DNA from: Paractinoplanes bogorensis
GTDB taxonomy: Bacteria; Actinomycetota; Actinomycetes; Mycobacteriales; Micromonosporaceae
NCBI RefSeq assembly: GCF_018829635.1
Contig: NZ_JAHKKG010000013.1
Coordinates: forward strand, 186,001 to 250,000
Direction of reading: 5' to 3'
DNA: 64,000 nucleotides
Shown in pieces: positions 1 through 9,368 of the stretch. How positions within the stretch are numbered: position 1 is the stretch's first letter; every line of letters begins with the position of its first letter. The notes under the pieces are model-generated. The model was not told where the DNA came from. It did not search any database and saw only the letters and a program-made list of their open reading frames with translations. The position numbers and the translations under genes were made by a program.

Positions 1-1
1 G

Positions 2-2068
2 CAGGCCACCGGCCTGATGGACACCGGTCCGGTGCCCTCGCTGGACCGGCTGACCCGGATGGCGGCCCGCCTGACCGGAGCCCGGCTGGCGCTGGTGTCG
101 CTGGTCGACACCGAGCGGCAGCGGTTCGCGAGCGGGTGCGGGCTGTCCGAGACGCTCGAGCGCGACCGCCAGACCCCACTGAGCCATTCCTTCTGCCAGT
201 ACGTGGTGATGGACGGCGCGCCGCTGATCATCGAGGACGGGCGGCTCGACGACCGTCTGCACGACAACCTGGCGATCCCCGACCTCAACGTCATCGCGTA
301 CGCCGGCTTCCCCATCCACGCCCCGGACGGGCAGGTTCTCGGCTCGTTCTGCGTGACCGACGACAAGCCGCGCCGGTGGTCGGAGGAGGACCTGGCCACC
401 GTACGGGATCTGGCCGCCGCCACCGAGTCCGAGATCGCGCTCCGGCTCGTGCACTCCGAGATCGCGGACGACCGTGCCTTCCTCCAAGCCCTCCTGGACA
501 GCCTGGACACCGGCGTGGCGGCCTGTGACAGCGAGGGCCGGCTGGCCTTCTTCAATCACGCCCTGCGGCAGATCCACGGCGCCGACGCCACCCCGGGCCC
601 GCCGGACACCTGGTCGCAGAAGTACGGCCTGTACGCGGCCGACGGGCACACCCCGCTCGCGGCCGACCAGGTGCCGCTGGCCCGGGCCTACACCGGCGAG
701 GTGGTCGAGGGGCAGCAGTTGGTCGTGCCCGCCCCGGACGGCACGCCCCGCCGGTTCCTGACCAACGCCCGCCCGATCGACACCGCCGACGGGCGCCGGC
801 TCGGGGCTGTCGCCGCCATGCACGAGATCACCGCCGTGCACCGTTCCGAGGTGCTGCGCCGGACCCGCCACGCGGTGGCCCAGGTGCTCTCCGAGGCGAC
901 CAGCGCCGAGCAGGCCGCGGCCGGGGCGGTGGCCGCCGTGGCCGACTCCCTGGGCTGGCTGTGCGGCGAGTACTGGCAGGTCACCGAGGACCGCCGGGAG
1001 ATCGTCCGGATCAGTTCGCACACCGCACCGGGCCGGTCGCTGGCCGGCTTCACCTCGGACGCGCCGCTGTCGTTCGGCCGGGGCGAGGGCCTGTCCGGCA
1101 TGGTCTGGCGCACCGGGGCCGAGGTGTGGAGCGGCGGCGAGGTGCTGAACAGCATGCGGGTCGAGGCGGCGCGCGAGGCCGGGATCCGTACGGTCATCGG
1201 CCTGCCGGTGCGGGCCGGGCGCCGGGTGCTGGGGGTGATCGCGTTCTTCGTCGACGCCGACCTGCCCCACGATCCGGACATCGCCGCCGTTCTGGACACG
1301 ATCTGCGTGCACCTGGGCCGGTTCGTCGAGCGCCGCCGGGCCGAGGATCTGCAGCTCGCGCTGGTGTCGGCCCAGCACGAACTGACCCGCATGCAGGACG
1401 AGCTGACCGCCCTGGTCATCCACGAGCTGCGCAACCCGATCGGGGTGATCCGCGGCTACATGGAGACGCTGCTGGAGAGCCCCGACCTGGCCGAGACCGA
1501 CCGCCGCTACGCCGGGGTGGTCGACCGCAGCGCCGAGCACCTGCAACGGCTCGTCGACGACCTGCTCGACCTGGCCCGCCTGGACGCCGGCCACCTGAGC
1601 ATCGACCCGCGCCCGATGTCGGCCGGCCGGCTGCTGCGTGAGGTGATCGAGAACCACCGCCCCGACGCCGACGCCAAGCAGCTCACCGTCGAGGCCCGGC
1701 TCCAGCCGCACCTGCCCGTGCACGCCGATGCCCACCGGCTGCGGCAGGCGCTGGACAACCTGCTCTCCAACGCGATCAAGTACACGCCCGCGGGCGGCCG
1801 GGTCATGGTCACGGCCGAGACCGGCGGGGACGGGGTGACCATCGAGATCAGCGACACCGGCATCGGCATCCCGGCCGAGCAGTACCCGCGGCTGTTCAGC
1901 CGCTTCTTCCGGGCCGGCAACGCCACCCGGGCCGGGATCAAGGGGACCGGCCTCGGCCTGGCCGTCACCAAGGCCATCGTCGAGGCTCACCAGGGCACTC
2001 TCGCGGCCCGCCCGGCGGTCGGCGGGGGCACGACGTTCACCGTTACGCTGCCGACCGTGGAAGCGTGA
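2..2068 (+). CDS. Sensor histidine kinase with GAF-PAS-GAF input domains (5' partial)
   Basis: A cytoplasmic-looking sensor kinase. Numbering from the ATG at 17: GAF domain at about 10-140, PAS at about 150-270, second GAF at about 290-430, HisKA with phospho-acceptor His469 in HELRNP, then an ATPase domain with N-box LDNLLSNAIKYTP and G-boxes DTGIGIP and GTGLGLA. I see no membrane segment. The frame is open to the window edge, and the codons before the ATG (QATGL) resemble the usual lead-in to this GAF type, so the true start probably lies upstream. No partner response regulator is visible. The input ligand cannot be read from sequence. Kinase assignment is firm; the start is uncertain. Confidence 0.93.
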   Translation, partial: QATGLMDTGPVPSLDRLTRMAARLTGARLALVSLVDTERQRFASGCGLSETLERDRQTPLSHSFCQYVVMDGAPLIIEDGRLDDRLHDNLAIPDLNVIAYAGFPIHAPDGQVLGSFCVTDDKPRRWSEEDLATVRDLAAATESEIALRLVHSEIADDRAFLQALLDSLDTGVAACDSEGRLAFFNHALRQIHGADATPGPPDTWSQKYGLYAADGHTPLAADQVPLARAYTGEVVEGQQLVVPAPDGTPRRFLTNARPIDTADGRRLGAVAAMHEITAVHRSEVLRRTRHAVAQVLSEATSAEQAAAGAVAAVADSLGWLCGEYWQVTEDRREIVRISSHTAPGRSLAGFTSDAPLSFGRGEGLSGMVWRTGAEVWSGGEVLNSMRVEAAREAGIRTVIGLPVRAGRRVLGVIAFFVDADLPHDPDIAAVLDTICVHLGRFVERRRAEDLQLALVSAQHELTRMQDELTALVIHELRNPIGVIRGYMETLLESPDLAETDRRYAGVVDRSAEHLQRLVDDLLDLARLDAGHLSIDPRPMSAGRLLREVIENHRPDADAKQLTVEARLQPHLPVHADAHRLRQALDNLLSNAIKYTPAGGRVMVTAETGGDGVTIEISDTGIGIPAEQYPRLFSRFFRAGNATRAGIKGTGLGLAVTKAIVEAHQGTLAARPAVGGGTTFTVTLPTVEA

Positions 2069-2126
2069 TCCCGGCGGAAAAAAGTCACGAACGGGATTGC
2101 ACAGAACCGGTACGGGGTGCGTCTGA

Positions 2127-2651
2127 GTGTTTGTGACCTTCGAGCAGTTCGCGATGGCCCGGCTCCCCAGTCTCCTGCGCTACGCGGTCGTCCTCACCGG
2201 CAACCGTGACCTGGCTCAGGACATTGTGCAGGAGGTGCTGGCCCGGGCCCAGGTGCGATGGCGGCGGATAAGCGAGGCGGAAGTTCCGGAGGCGTACGTA
2301 CGGCGCATGGTGCTCAACGAGTACCTGTCGTGGCGACGCAGCTGGGCCGTCCGTCACGTGCACGCGGTCGGGGAAAGGCTGATCGACCTGGACGATGCCC
2401 GGGGTGGTGTGCGCGACCACGCCGAGGGTGTCGTCATGGCCGACGTTCTCTGGAAACGCCTGGCGACGCTGGGCCGGAAACAGCGGGCGGTCCTGGTGCT
2501 GCGCTATTACGAGCAGCTCGAGGACGACCAGATCGCCGACCTGCTGGGCTGCTCACCGGCGACGGTGCGCAGCCACGCCTCGAGGGCACTGAAAACGCTC
2601 CGGCTCTCGCCGGAGCTCATGGAACGCATTCCCGCCGAGGAGAAGTCGTGA
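2127..2651 (+). CDS. SigE-family ECF-type RNA polymerase sigma factor
   Basis: A 174-residue sigma-70 family protein with only region 2 (core-binding part NRDLAQDIVQEVLARAQ, about residues 25-45) and region 4 (helix-turn-helix LLGCSPATVRSHASRALKTL, near 140-160). This is the normal size of actinobacterial SigE-type ECF factors. It starts with GTG at 2127. Its TGA stop overlaps the GTG of the next gene (GTGA), so the two are translationally coupled. The downstream membrane repeat protein occupies the place where an anti-sigma factor usually sits, but it shows no zinc-binding anti-sigma motif. The regulon is unknown. Confidence 0.93.
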   Translation: MFVTFEQFAMARLPSLLRYAVVLTGNRDLAQDIVQEVLARAQVRWRRISEAEVPEAYVRRMVLNEYLSWRRSWAVRHVHAVGERLIDLDDARGGVRDHAEGVVMADVLWKRLATLGRKQRAVLVLRYYEQLEDDQIADLLGCSPATVRSHASRALKTLRLSPELMERIPAEEKS

Positions 2652-3472
2652 CTGAGCAGCCGCACCGCGATCAGCTGCGCGAGGCCTTTGAGTCCAACGA
2701 ACACAACACCCCCGACCCGGCCGCGGTCTACGCCCGCGTGCAGGAGCTGTCCCTGAAGTACAAGCGGCGCCGGCGGGGCGCCCAGATCGCCGCCGGTGGC
2801 GTGCTCGGTGCCGGGCTCATCGCCGGGGCGATCAACCTGCCCGCGTTCCTGCCGGCCAACCAGGCCGTCACCAACACGGCGGCCGGGCTGCCGGCCGCCG
2901 CGCCCGCCACCTCGGCGTCCGCGTCTCCCAGCACCGAGAACGAAAACCTGGACGCCTACACCGAGGCCGGCTACGGCTACGACGACGCGGGCAAGCTCGC
3001 GAAGCTGTGGAAGATGAGCGACGACGACCGGATCGCGGTCAAGGCCGAGGCCGGCCGCCGCCTGCTGCTCGGCGAGACCCTGCCGATCCAGCCGTCGCCC
3101 GACGCCCCGGTCGAGGAGGAGACGATCTCCCCGACCCAGGAGAAGCAGTTCCGGGCGTTCTTCGAGGCCGGCTACTCCTGGACCGAGGCCGAGAAGCTGG
3201 CCAAGATCTGGAACATCAAGGACCCGTCCGACGCCAAGCTCGAGGCCGGCAAGCGCCTGCTCGCCGGTCAGACGCTGCCGGTCAAGCCGCAGAAGGCCAA
3301 CGTCACGGCGGCCCTGGAGGAGAAGCGGGCCAACGCCTTCTTCCGGGCCGGCTACGACGTCTCCGACGCGGTGAAGCTGGCCAAGATCTGGAACCTCAAG
3401 GACGCCTGGGGTGCCAAGGTCGAGGGCGGCAAGCGGATCCTGGCCGGTCAGACCCTGCCGATCCAGCCGTGA
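2648..3472 (+). CDS. Single-pass membrane protein with three ~45-residue tandem repeats
   Basis: A 274-residue protein of unknown function, start GTG at 2648. A basic N-terminal stretch (KYKRRRRGAQ) is followed by one membrane segment at about residues 45-65, an Ala/Ser/Thr/Pro linker, then three similar units starting near 102, 168 and 228. Each contains AGY, then LAK(L/I)W, then a K-E-G-R/K-L core, and ends in G(E/Q)TLP(I/V)(Q/K)P. The orientation suggests extracytoplasmic repeats. It sits in the anti-sigma position, but the repeats have no family I can name. Both gene junctions are four-base overlaps, so all three products are probably made together. It could be an anti-sigma factor or a substrate or partner of the amidoligase; neither is shown. 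Confidence 0.85.
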   Translation: MTEQPHRDQLREAFESNEHNTPDPAAVYARVQELSLKYKRRRRGAQIAAGGVLGAGLIAGAINLPAFLPANQAVTNTAAGLPAAAPATSASASPSTENENLDAYTEAGYGYDDAGKLAKLWKMSDDDRIAVKAEAGRRLLLGETLPIQPSPDAPVEEETISPTQEKQFRAFFEAGYSWTEAEKLAKIWNIKDPSDAKLEAGKRLLAGQTLPVKPQKANVTAALEEKRANAFFRAGYDVSDAVKLAKIWNLKDAWGAKVEGGKRILAGQTLPIQP

Positions 3473-4530
3473 CCCCGGGGTTGCGCCGGCGCATCGGCTT
3501 CGAGATCGAGCTGATGGCTCCCGCGGGAGTCAGCCGGCGCAGCCTCGCCGACGACCTGGCCGCCCGCACCGGCGGCCGGGTCCGCCCGGTCTGGCACCGC
3601 GACAGCGAACCGTCGCTGGTACCCGGCCTGGGCCGCTTCCTCAACCTGACGCTGGGCTTCGCGGTCGACCGGCCGGACGGGAGCCCGCTGTGCACCCTGG
3701 TCGACGACATCACCCTGATCGACGGCCTTGACCCGCGCACTCCGGCCCCACCGGGTTGGTACCGCGTGCTCAGCGACGATTCCCGCCTGCTCGGCCTGCT
3801 GGCTTCACGGTGTGATCCGGCCGCGCCGCTCGACACCGTGCTCGACCCGGCGGCCGCGTTGTGGGACGTCAAACCCGAGCTGATCGGCGACGTCGTCCGG
3901 CTCGACGACGCCGGCGGCAGCACGATCGCGCTGGCCGCCCCGGCCGGTGGCGAGCGGGAACGGCCCTGCGAGATCGTCACGCCGCCGTTGGCCGCGAACC
4001 ATCACGAGGCCCTCGACGAGCTGCTCGGCCCGGCCCGTGAGCTCGGCTTCACCGTTCCGCACGAGGCTGCCGTGCACCTGCACTTCGACGGCGGCCCGTT
4101 CCGCCGGCCCGAGGCCCTGGCCAACGTGGTGCGGCTGTTCGCGCGCTGGCGTGAGCCGTTGCGGGCGCTGCTGCAGACCAACCCGGCCTGCCGCCGCCTC
4201 GCCCCGCTGCCCGAGCCGCTGGTCGCCGCCACGGCCGGCCGGCCCGGGTGGGGTGAGCTCCGTCAGGCCGCCGACGACGGCGAACTGACCAAGTTCTTCG
4301 ACATCAACCTGACCCAGCTGTTCGCCGAGCGCCCGATCCGCGACACGGTCGAGGTCCGGATCCTGCCCGGCGCGATCGACGCCGACGCCGTGGTCAACCG
4401 GGCCGCCCTGGTCGAGCTGCTGCTCGAGCGCTGCCTGGTGTCGTCGTCGCTGCCCGAGGCCGACCCCGACCCGGCCGCGGCGGCCGAGCAGCTGATGCAC
4501 TTCGCCGCCGAGGCCATGGCCCGCCGCTGA
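3469..4530 (+). CDS. Amidoligase-like enzyme (Amidoligase_2 / COOH-NH2 ligase fold)
   Basis: A 353-residue protein starting with GTG at 3469, overlapping the previous stop. It shows the glutamine-synthetase-like amidoligase signatures: N-terminal IGFEIELM (metal-binding Glu), central AVHLHFDGG and late VEVRILPGAID. Members of this family are predicted ATP-dependent ligases joining a carboxylate to an amine. Substrates are mostly unknown and may be small molecules or peptide side chains. No signal peptide is seen, so it is probably cytoplasmic. A sigma factor and a membrane repeat protein in the same transcript suggest a regulated envelope or peptide modification. Family assignment is from motif pattern only. 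Confidence 0.78.
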   Translation: MTPGLRRRIGFEIELMAPAGVSRRSLADDLAARTGGRVRPVWHRDSEPSLVPGLGRFLNLTLGFAVDRPDGSPLCTLVDDITLIDGLDPRTPAPPGWYRVLSDDSRLLGLLASRCDPAAPLDTVLDPAAALWDVKPELIGDVVRLDDAGGSTIALAAPAGGERERPCEIVTPPLAANHHEALDELLGPARELGFTVPHEAAVHLHFDGGPFRRPEALANVVRLFARWREPLRALLQTNPACRRLAPLPEPLVAATAGRPGWGELRQAADDGELTKFFDINLTQLFAERPIRDTVEVRILPGAIDADAVVNRAALVELLLERCLVSSSLPEADPDPAAAAEQLMHFAAEAMARR

Positions 4531-4533
4531 GCT

Positions 4534-5934
4534 CTAACTGCTGGTCGACAGACGAATGAGCTCGGCGTGCAGTTCGGCGACACGCTCGGCCGGCAAGGAG
4601 GATGCCTTGTTGGCCAGTTCGTCTGGGTCGGTCCGGCGGTCGTAGTACTCCTTCTCGCCGTTCGCGTATTCCACATACGTGTAGTCCGGCGTCCGCAGGG
4701 CGGTGTAGGTCGGCGGCATGCCACTGGCCTTGTTCTGCTTGTCGGGGTCGTCGGGGGCCACGCCCGGTCCGTGGTGCTCGACCAGCCCGGTGGTCTTCCA
4801 GCCGTCGGCCGCGCCGTCGCGCAGCAGGGGAACCAGGCTGCTCCCGTCCACCGCCGATCCCGGCTTGACCCCGCCCAGCTCTTCGAAGGTCGGCCGCAGG
4901 TCGATGTTCTGCACCATCGCGTCGACCGTGGCGCCGGCCCGCACGTCCGGCCCGGCCATGATCAGCGGCACGTGCACGTCGTGGTCGAAGGCGGTCTGCT
5001 TGCCCGCGGCCAGCCGGTGCTCGCCCAGGTGGAAACCGTTGTCCGAGCTGAACACCACGAGCGTACGGTCGGCCACCCCGGTCTTCTCCAGGGTCTGTCG
5101 CAGCGACCCGAGCATCCGGTCGATGGACAGCACCGACTGGGCCCGTTTGCGGTAGACCCGGTCGATCGTGGTCTTCTCCTGCTCGGTCAGCGGCGGGCGC
5201 GACGCCAGCCAGGACGGCGCGTCGGCCGGCAGCTTGTCGAACGACGGCCCGCGCGGCGCCTTCAGGCCCGGGAAAGCATCGACATCCTGCGGTGCCGGCG
5301 TGTAGGGGCCGTGCGGCGAGAACGTCGACACCTCGAGCAGGAAGGGGTCGTCGCCGGACGACGTGATGAAGTCGGTCGCCTTGCGCTCGAGCACCGAGGT
5401 CAGGTAGTCCCGCCCGTAGTGCTTGACCGTGCCGTTCTCATTGAGGTCGTAGTTGTACTGGCCGTAGGCGTTGCCGGCGACGTCCCACTCGGTCCACCCG
5501 GGGCGCACGCCGTCGCGGCCGGGCTGATAGCCGTTGAGATATTTGCCCATCATCGCCGTGCGGTAGCCCGCGGCCTGCAGCGTGGTGGCGAAGGTGTCCT
5601 TCTCCTGCTCCTTCGCGAAGACGCCGAACCCGCCGTCGCCGCTGTTGGTGAAGACCCCCGTGTTGTGCGGGTAGCGGCCGGTGAAGATGGACGACCGGGA
5701 CGGGCAGCACAGCGAGTCGGTCACCGTGTACTGCGCGAACGTGGTGCCGTCGCCGGCCAGCGCCCGCACGTTGGGCATGTGCTGGACGAGGTTCATGGAC
5801 AGGTCGTCGGTGAGCACCAGGACGACGTTCGGGCGACCCGGTTGGGACTCGGCTTTCGACGGGCCGGTGCAGGCGCCGATCAGCAGTCCGGCTGCTGCCA
5901 GCGCCGCCCCGGCCCGGAACAGTGCGATCCTCAT
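4534..5934 (-). CDS. Lipoprotein sulfatase (formylglycine-dependent)
   Basis: A 466-residue sulfatase. Signal peptide with lipobox LLIGAC (lipidated Cys22). Metal-binding Asp pair in LVLTDDLS (43-44), and sulfatase signature CCPSRSSIFTGRYPHNTG with Cys77 (C-P-S-R) as the residue matured to formylglycine. A later SSDNGFHLGEH block supplies further active-site residues. It should hydrolyse sulfate esters on the outer face of the membrane; resemblance is to N-acetylglucosamine-6-sulfatase or arylsulfatase types, but the substrate is not certain. No formylglycine-generating enzyme is encoded nearby. It converges with the amidoligase gene with only 3 bases between stops. Confidence 0.94.
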   Translation of the reverse strand: MRIALFRAGAALAAAGLLIGACTGPSKAESQPGRPNVVLVLTDDLSMNLVQHMPNVRALAGDGTTFAQYTVTDSLCCPSRSSIFTGRYPHNTGVFTNSGDGGFGVFAKEQEKDTFATTLQAAGYRTAMMGKYLNGYQPGRDGVRPGWTEWDVAGNAYGQYNYDLNENGTVKHYGRDYLTSVLERKATDFITSSGDDPFLLEVSTFSPHGPYTPAPQDVDAFPGLKAPRGPSFDKLPADAPSWLASRPPLTEQEKTTIDRVYRKRAQSVLSIDRMLGSLRQTLEKTGVADRTLVVFSSDNGFHLGEHRLAAGKQTAFDHDVHVPLIMAGPDVRAGATVDAMVQNIDLRPTFEELGGVKPGSAVDGSSLVPLLRDGAADGWKTTGLVEHHGPGVAPDDPDKQNKASGMPPTYTALRTPDYTYVEYANGEKEYYDRRTDPDELANKASSLPAERVAELHAELIRLSTSS

Positions 5935-6001
5935 CGTGGCGACGCTAGGCCGCCGTGCATCGATGACGGTCAGGACGACGTACGGGAAAGGTAAATGCTC
6001 C

Positions 6002-7033
6002 TCAGTTGTACGAGATGATCTTGTTGATCAGGGCGCCGCCGGGGAAATCGAGCATGATCACGCCCGTACGGGAAACCGGGGTGTGCACTTCCGGGCCCTC
6101 GTTGAGGTAGGTGAGCAGGAACGGGTTGACCCCCTGCACGCCGAACGCGCCGCCCGCGACCTGCTGCGGCTGGGCGAAGATGCTGGCCCCGCTGGCGAAG
6201 TTGACGTACATCTTCGAGCGGTCGCCGGCGCTGGTCCGGTCCAGGAAGCGGCGCACCTGATCGCGCTTGGTGGCGATGGCACCGACGTTGGGCACGTTGT
6301 ACTCGTCCTGCACCCACTCGGACGAGCCGTCGTGCCAGCCGGCGAACTGGGCCAGGCCATAGCGCTCGATCACCCCGCCACGCGGACCGTTGAGCACCGC
6401 CAGGACCAGCTTGCCGCGGACCTGGCCCAGCGTCGGGGTGTCCGCCGCGGCCGACCGGCTCACCGAGGGCGTCCAGAAGAGCGAGGAGCGGTTTCCCGCG
6501 TACGCGTCGAAGATGTCAGCAAACGCACGCTGACCGCCGGCGTCCGTGCAGGAGCCGATCTGCCCCGTGCACTCCTGCTTGAGCCGCAGCACGACCGTCT
6601 CGCCCGGGTGCGCGGCCAGGAACTCGGCCAGCCGGGCCAGCACGTCGTCGAAGTTGGCGTTCTGATAGGTGGCGCCGTGGTGGATGGTGAAGGTGTTGCC
6701 CGCGTTGACCCGGAGCCGCACGTCGATCATCCGGATCCCGGCCCGCAGCTGCGCGGTCAGCGTGTGCGCGCTGTCGCCGTAGTTCTCCTGGGTCTGGGTC
6801 AGCGCCCCGCCGTGGATCGACAGGGTCTCGTGCGTCCCGGGAATGGAGAGCGCGGCCAGGCTGGTCGCGTCGGGGAGTCCCCGCATCCAGTCGGGGTTGG
6901 TGGCGGAGCTGAGGGTCCGGTAGGAGCTGTCGGCCGCGAACGCGGGAGCGGGCGCGGCGAACACGACGACGGCGGCGGCGGTGAGGGCGGCTGCGAAGGC
7001 TCGTTTCACGACGCGGACGATAGCGAGACTCAT
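6002..7033 (-). CDS. Secreted phosphatidylinositol-specific phospholipase C-like protein
   Basis: A 343-residue exported protein. I chose the ATG at 7033 (MSLAIVRVVKR) because it opens directly on a typical signal peptide ending near AFAAD; a start at 7060 would add nine unlikely residues. PI-PLC X-domain signatures: SIPGTHET with His68 and FTIHHG with His118/119, the two catalytic histidines, plus DVRLR between them and LRLKQE later. Bacterial enzymes of this family cleave phosphatidylinositol without calcium. Likely role is extracellular lipid turnover or attack on eukaryotic membranes. It is transcribed away from the GGDEF-EAL gene; the 76-bp gap should hold both promoters. Confidence 0.92.
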   Translation of the reverse strand: MSLAIVRVVKRAFAAALTAAAVVVFAAPAPAFAADSSYRTLSSATNPDWMRGLPDATSLAALSIPGTHETLSIHGGALTQTQENYGDSAHTLTAQLRAGIRMIDVRLRVNAGNTFTIHHGATYQNANFDDVLARLAEFLAAHPGETVVLRLKQECTGQIGSCTDAGGQRAFADIFDAYAGNRSSLFWTPSVSRSAAADTPTLGQVRGKLVLAVLNGPRGGVIERYGLAQFAGWHDGSSEWVQDEYNVPNVGAIATKRDQVRRFLDRTSAGDRSKMYVNFASGASIFAQPQQVAGGAFGVQGVNPFLLTYLNEGPEVHTPVSRTGVIMLDFPGGALINKIISYN

Positions 7034-7109
7034 CGATGCAGCGGGGGGTTCGGGCCACACTTTGCCCGTTTGGCCCTACCTGTCGGGCTTGCCGCGAGAA
7101 AATGTCGGA

Positions 7110-9368
7110 ATGGTTGGCCGAGCGTGGTGGTGGCCCCTGCTGGCCGTCCCGCTGCTGGTCGCCGGCTGGTTCCTGCCCCTGCAAGGTCAGCTCCTGACCT
7201 ACGCCGTGGCCGCCGGCAGCTCGACGGTGGCGGTGGCGATCGGCATCCGCCGCAACCGTCCGGCCCGCCCGGTCGCCTGGTGGCTGCTGACGTCGGCGAT
7301 GGCCTGCTCGACGATCGGCACCCTGATCTGGGCGGCCGCTCCGGGCAGTTATCCGCCGCACGGCGACGAGGTCTCGATCGTCGACGTCTTCTACGGCCTG
7401 GCCTATCCGCAGATCGCGATCGGGCTCACCCTGCTGCCCGACCGGCGGACCGGCATCTCGCGCTGGGCCCGGCTCACCGACACCGGCATCGTGCTGATCA
7501 CCGCGCTGGTGCTGGCCTGGGTGCTGCTCTACGACCCGTACGTGCACGACGCCGCGATCCGCGTCGCCACCCCCTCGATGGAGCTGCTGCCGTTCATCGA
7601 CGCGCTGCTGGCCGGCATGGCCCTGCGGCTGCTGGTCGTGCAGGCCCGGTTCACCCGGGTCCACGCCGTGGTGCTGTTCGCCACCTTCGTGATCGCGCTC
7701 TCCGACGTCCAGTATTTCCTCGCGGTCATGCACGGCCGATGGATCGCCGGTCCGGTGCTGAGCATGGCCGGCTGGTGCGTCGCCTTCGTCCTGATCGCGC
7801 TGGCCGTCCTGCATCCGGCCGCGGGCGCGCCCGCCCCGGCGACCGCGGCCCGGGTGCACGCCTGGCGCACCGTCCCGCTCAACGTCGCCCTGGTGGTGGT
7901 CGGGCCGGCCACGACGCTGTACACCATTCTCCGCCGCTGGGACGAGGCCGGCCTCGACCCGGACGACGTCATTGTGCCGCTCCTGCTGACCGGGATCGTG
8001 TCGGTGCTGCTGGTGCTGCGGATGGCCCTGGCCACGCACGTGGCCGAGGAGCGCGCGGCCGAGCAGGAGGCGATGCAGGAGTCGATCCGGCGGATGGCCG
8101 TGCACGACACGCTGACCGGGCTGCCCAACCGGCTCCAGCTCGAACAGCAGCTGGCCGGCGCGCCCCCGGACCAGGCGCTGCTGCTGCTCGACCTGGACGG
8201 CTTCAAGGACGTCAACGACCGGCTGGGCCACACCATCGGCGACGAGCTGCTGGTGGCGGTGGCCGAGCGGCTGCTGCCCGTGGCCGGGGCGGGCGAGACG
8301 CTGGTCCGGCTCGGCGGCGACGAGTTCGTCCTGCTGGCCCCCGAGTCCCGGGCCGGCGAGGTGCTGGCCGCCCTGCGCCGGCCGATCGAGGTCAGCGGGC
8401 ACGTGCTGCACATGACCGGGACCGTCGGGATCCGCCGCCGGGACGACGGCGCCGGTGCCGACCAGCTGCTCAGCGACGCCGACCTGGCCCTGTACGCGGC
8501 CAAGGCCGAGGGCCGGGACCGGTTCGAGGTGTTCGACGCGCGGCTGCGCCGGGAGCAGGCCGAGCGGATCCGTACGGTGGAACGCCTGCGCGAAGGTCTC
8601 GAGGCGGGCGAGTTCACCGTGCACTACCAGCCGATCGTCGCGCTGCGCGGGGGTGCGCCGGTCGCGTTCGAGGCGCTGGTCCGCTGGACGCCGCCCGGGC
8701 AGGACCCGATCGGGCCGGACCGGTTCATCCCGGCCGCCGAGGACAGCGGGCTGATCGTCGGGCTGGGGGAGTGGGTGCTGCGCCAGGCCTGTGCCGACGC
8801 CGCGCCGTGGTACCCGACCTACGGCACGACCATCAGCGTCAACGTGTCACCCCGGCAGCTGGCCGAGCCCGACTTCGCCGACGTGGTGCGCCGGGCCCTG
8901 ACCGGCAGCGGGCTGCCCCCGGAGGCACTCGTCCTGGAGATCACCGAGGGGGTGCTGGTGCGGTCGGGGGCACACGCCGAGCTGACCCTGGCCCACCTGA
9001 CCCGGCTGCGCGCCGACGGGGTCCGGGTGGCCATCGACGACTTCGGCACCGGCTATTCGTCGCTCGCCTATCTGCGGGACCTGCCGATCGACATCCTCAA
9101 GATCGATCGGTCGTTCATGCCGGACGACTCGTCCGACGCCCAGCAGACCGCCCTCGTGCGGGCCGTGGTCGACCTGGCCCGCAGCCTGCGGCTGGTGACG
9201 GTGGCCGAGGGCGTGGAGACCGCGCAGCACGCCGACCTGCTGCGCACGCTGGGCTGCGACCGCGGGCAGGGCTGGCTGTTCGGCCGCCCCGGTCCGGCCC
9301 CGGGCGCGGCGGACCTGCTCTACGACTGGCGGGACGGATCGGTGCCGGTCGGGAGGAAGTCGCCGTAG
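7110..9368 (+). CDS. Membrane GGDEF-EAL cyclic-di-GMP protein
   Basis: A 752-residue protein starting at ATG 7110 (MVGRAWWWPLL). About eight to nine N-terminal membrane helices (residues 5-300) precede a GGDEF domain (RLGGDEFVLL, DGFKDVNDRLGH) and an EAL domain. The EAL residues needed for catalysis all appear: FEALVRW, NVSPRQL, EITEGVL, DDFGTGYSSL, KIDRSF and EGVET. No RxxD inhibitory site lies five residues before GGDEF. It may therefore both make and degrade c-di-GMP, or one domain may dominate. Its 3' end overlaps the antisense gene 9320-9892 by 49 bases. The sensory input of the membrane part is unknown. Confidence 0.95.
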   Translation: MVGRAWWWPLLAVPLLVAGWFLPLQGQLLTYAVAAGSSTVAVAIGIRRNRPARPVAWWLLTSAMACSTIGTLIWAAAPGSYPPHGDEVSIVDVFYGLAYPQIAIGLTLLPDRRTGISRWARLTDTGIVLITALVLAWVLLYDPYVHDAAIRVATPSMELLPFIDALLAGMALRLLVVQARFTRVHAVVLFATFVIALSDVQYFLAVMHGRWIAGPVLSMAGWCVAFVLIALAVLHPAAGAPAPATAARVHAWRTVPLNVALVVVGPATTLYTILRRWDEAGLDPDDVIVPLLLTGIVSVLLVLRMALATHVAEERAAEQEAMQESIRRMAVHDTLTGLPNRLQLEQQLAGAPPDQALLLLDLDGFKDVNDRLGHTIGDELLVAVAERLLPVAGAGETLVRLGGDEFVLLAPESRAGEVLAALRRPIEVSGHVLHMTGTVGIRRRDDGAGADQLLSDADLALYAAKAEGRDRFEVFDARLRREQAERIRTVERLREGLEAGEFTVHYQPIVALRGGAPVAFEALVRWTPPGQDPIGPDRFIPAAEDSGLIVGLGEWVLRQACADAAPWYPTYGTTISVNVSPRQLAEPDFADVVRRALTGSGLPPEALVLEITEGVLVRSGAHAELTLAHLTRLRADGVRVAIDDFGTGYSSLAYLRDLPIDILKIDRSFMPDDSSDAQQTALVRAVVDLARSLRLVTVAEGVETAQHADLLRTLGCDRGQGWLFGRPGPAPGAADLLYDWRDGSVPVGRKSP

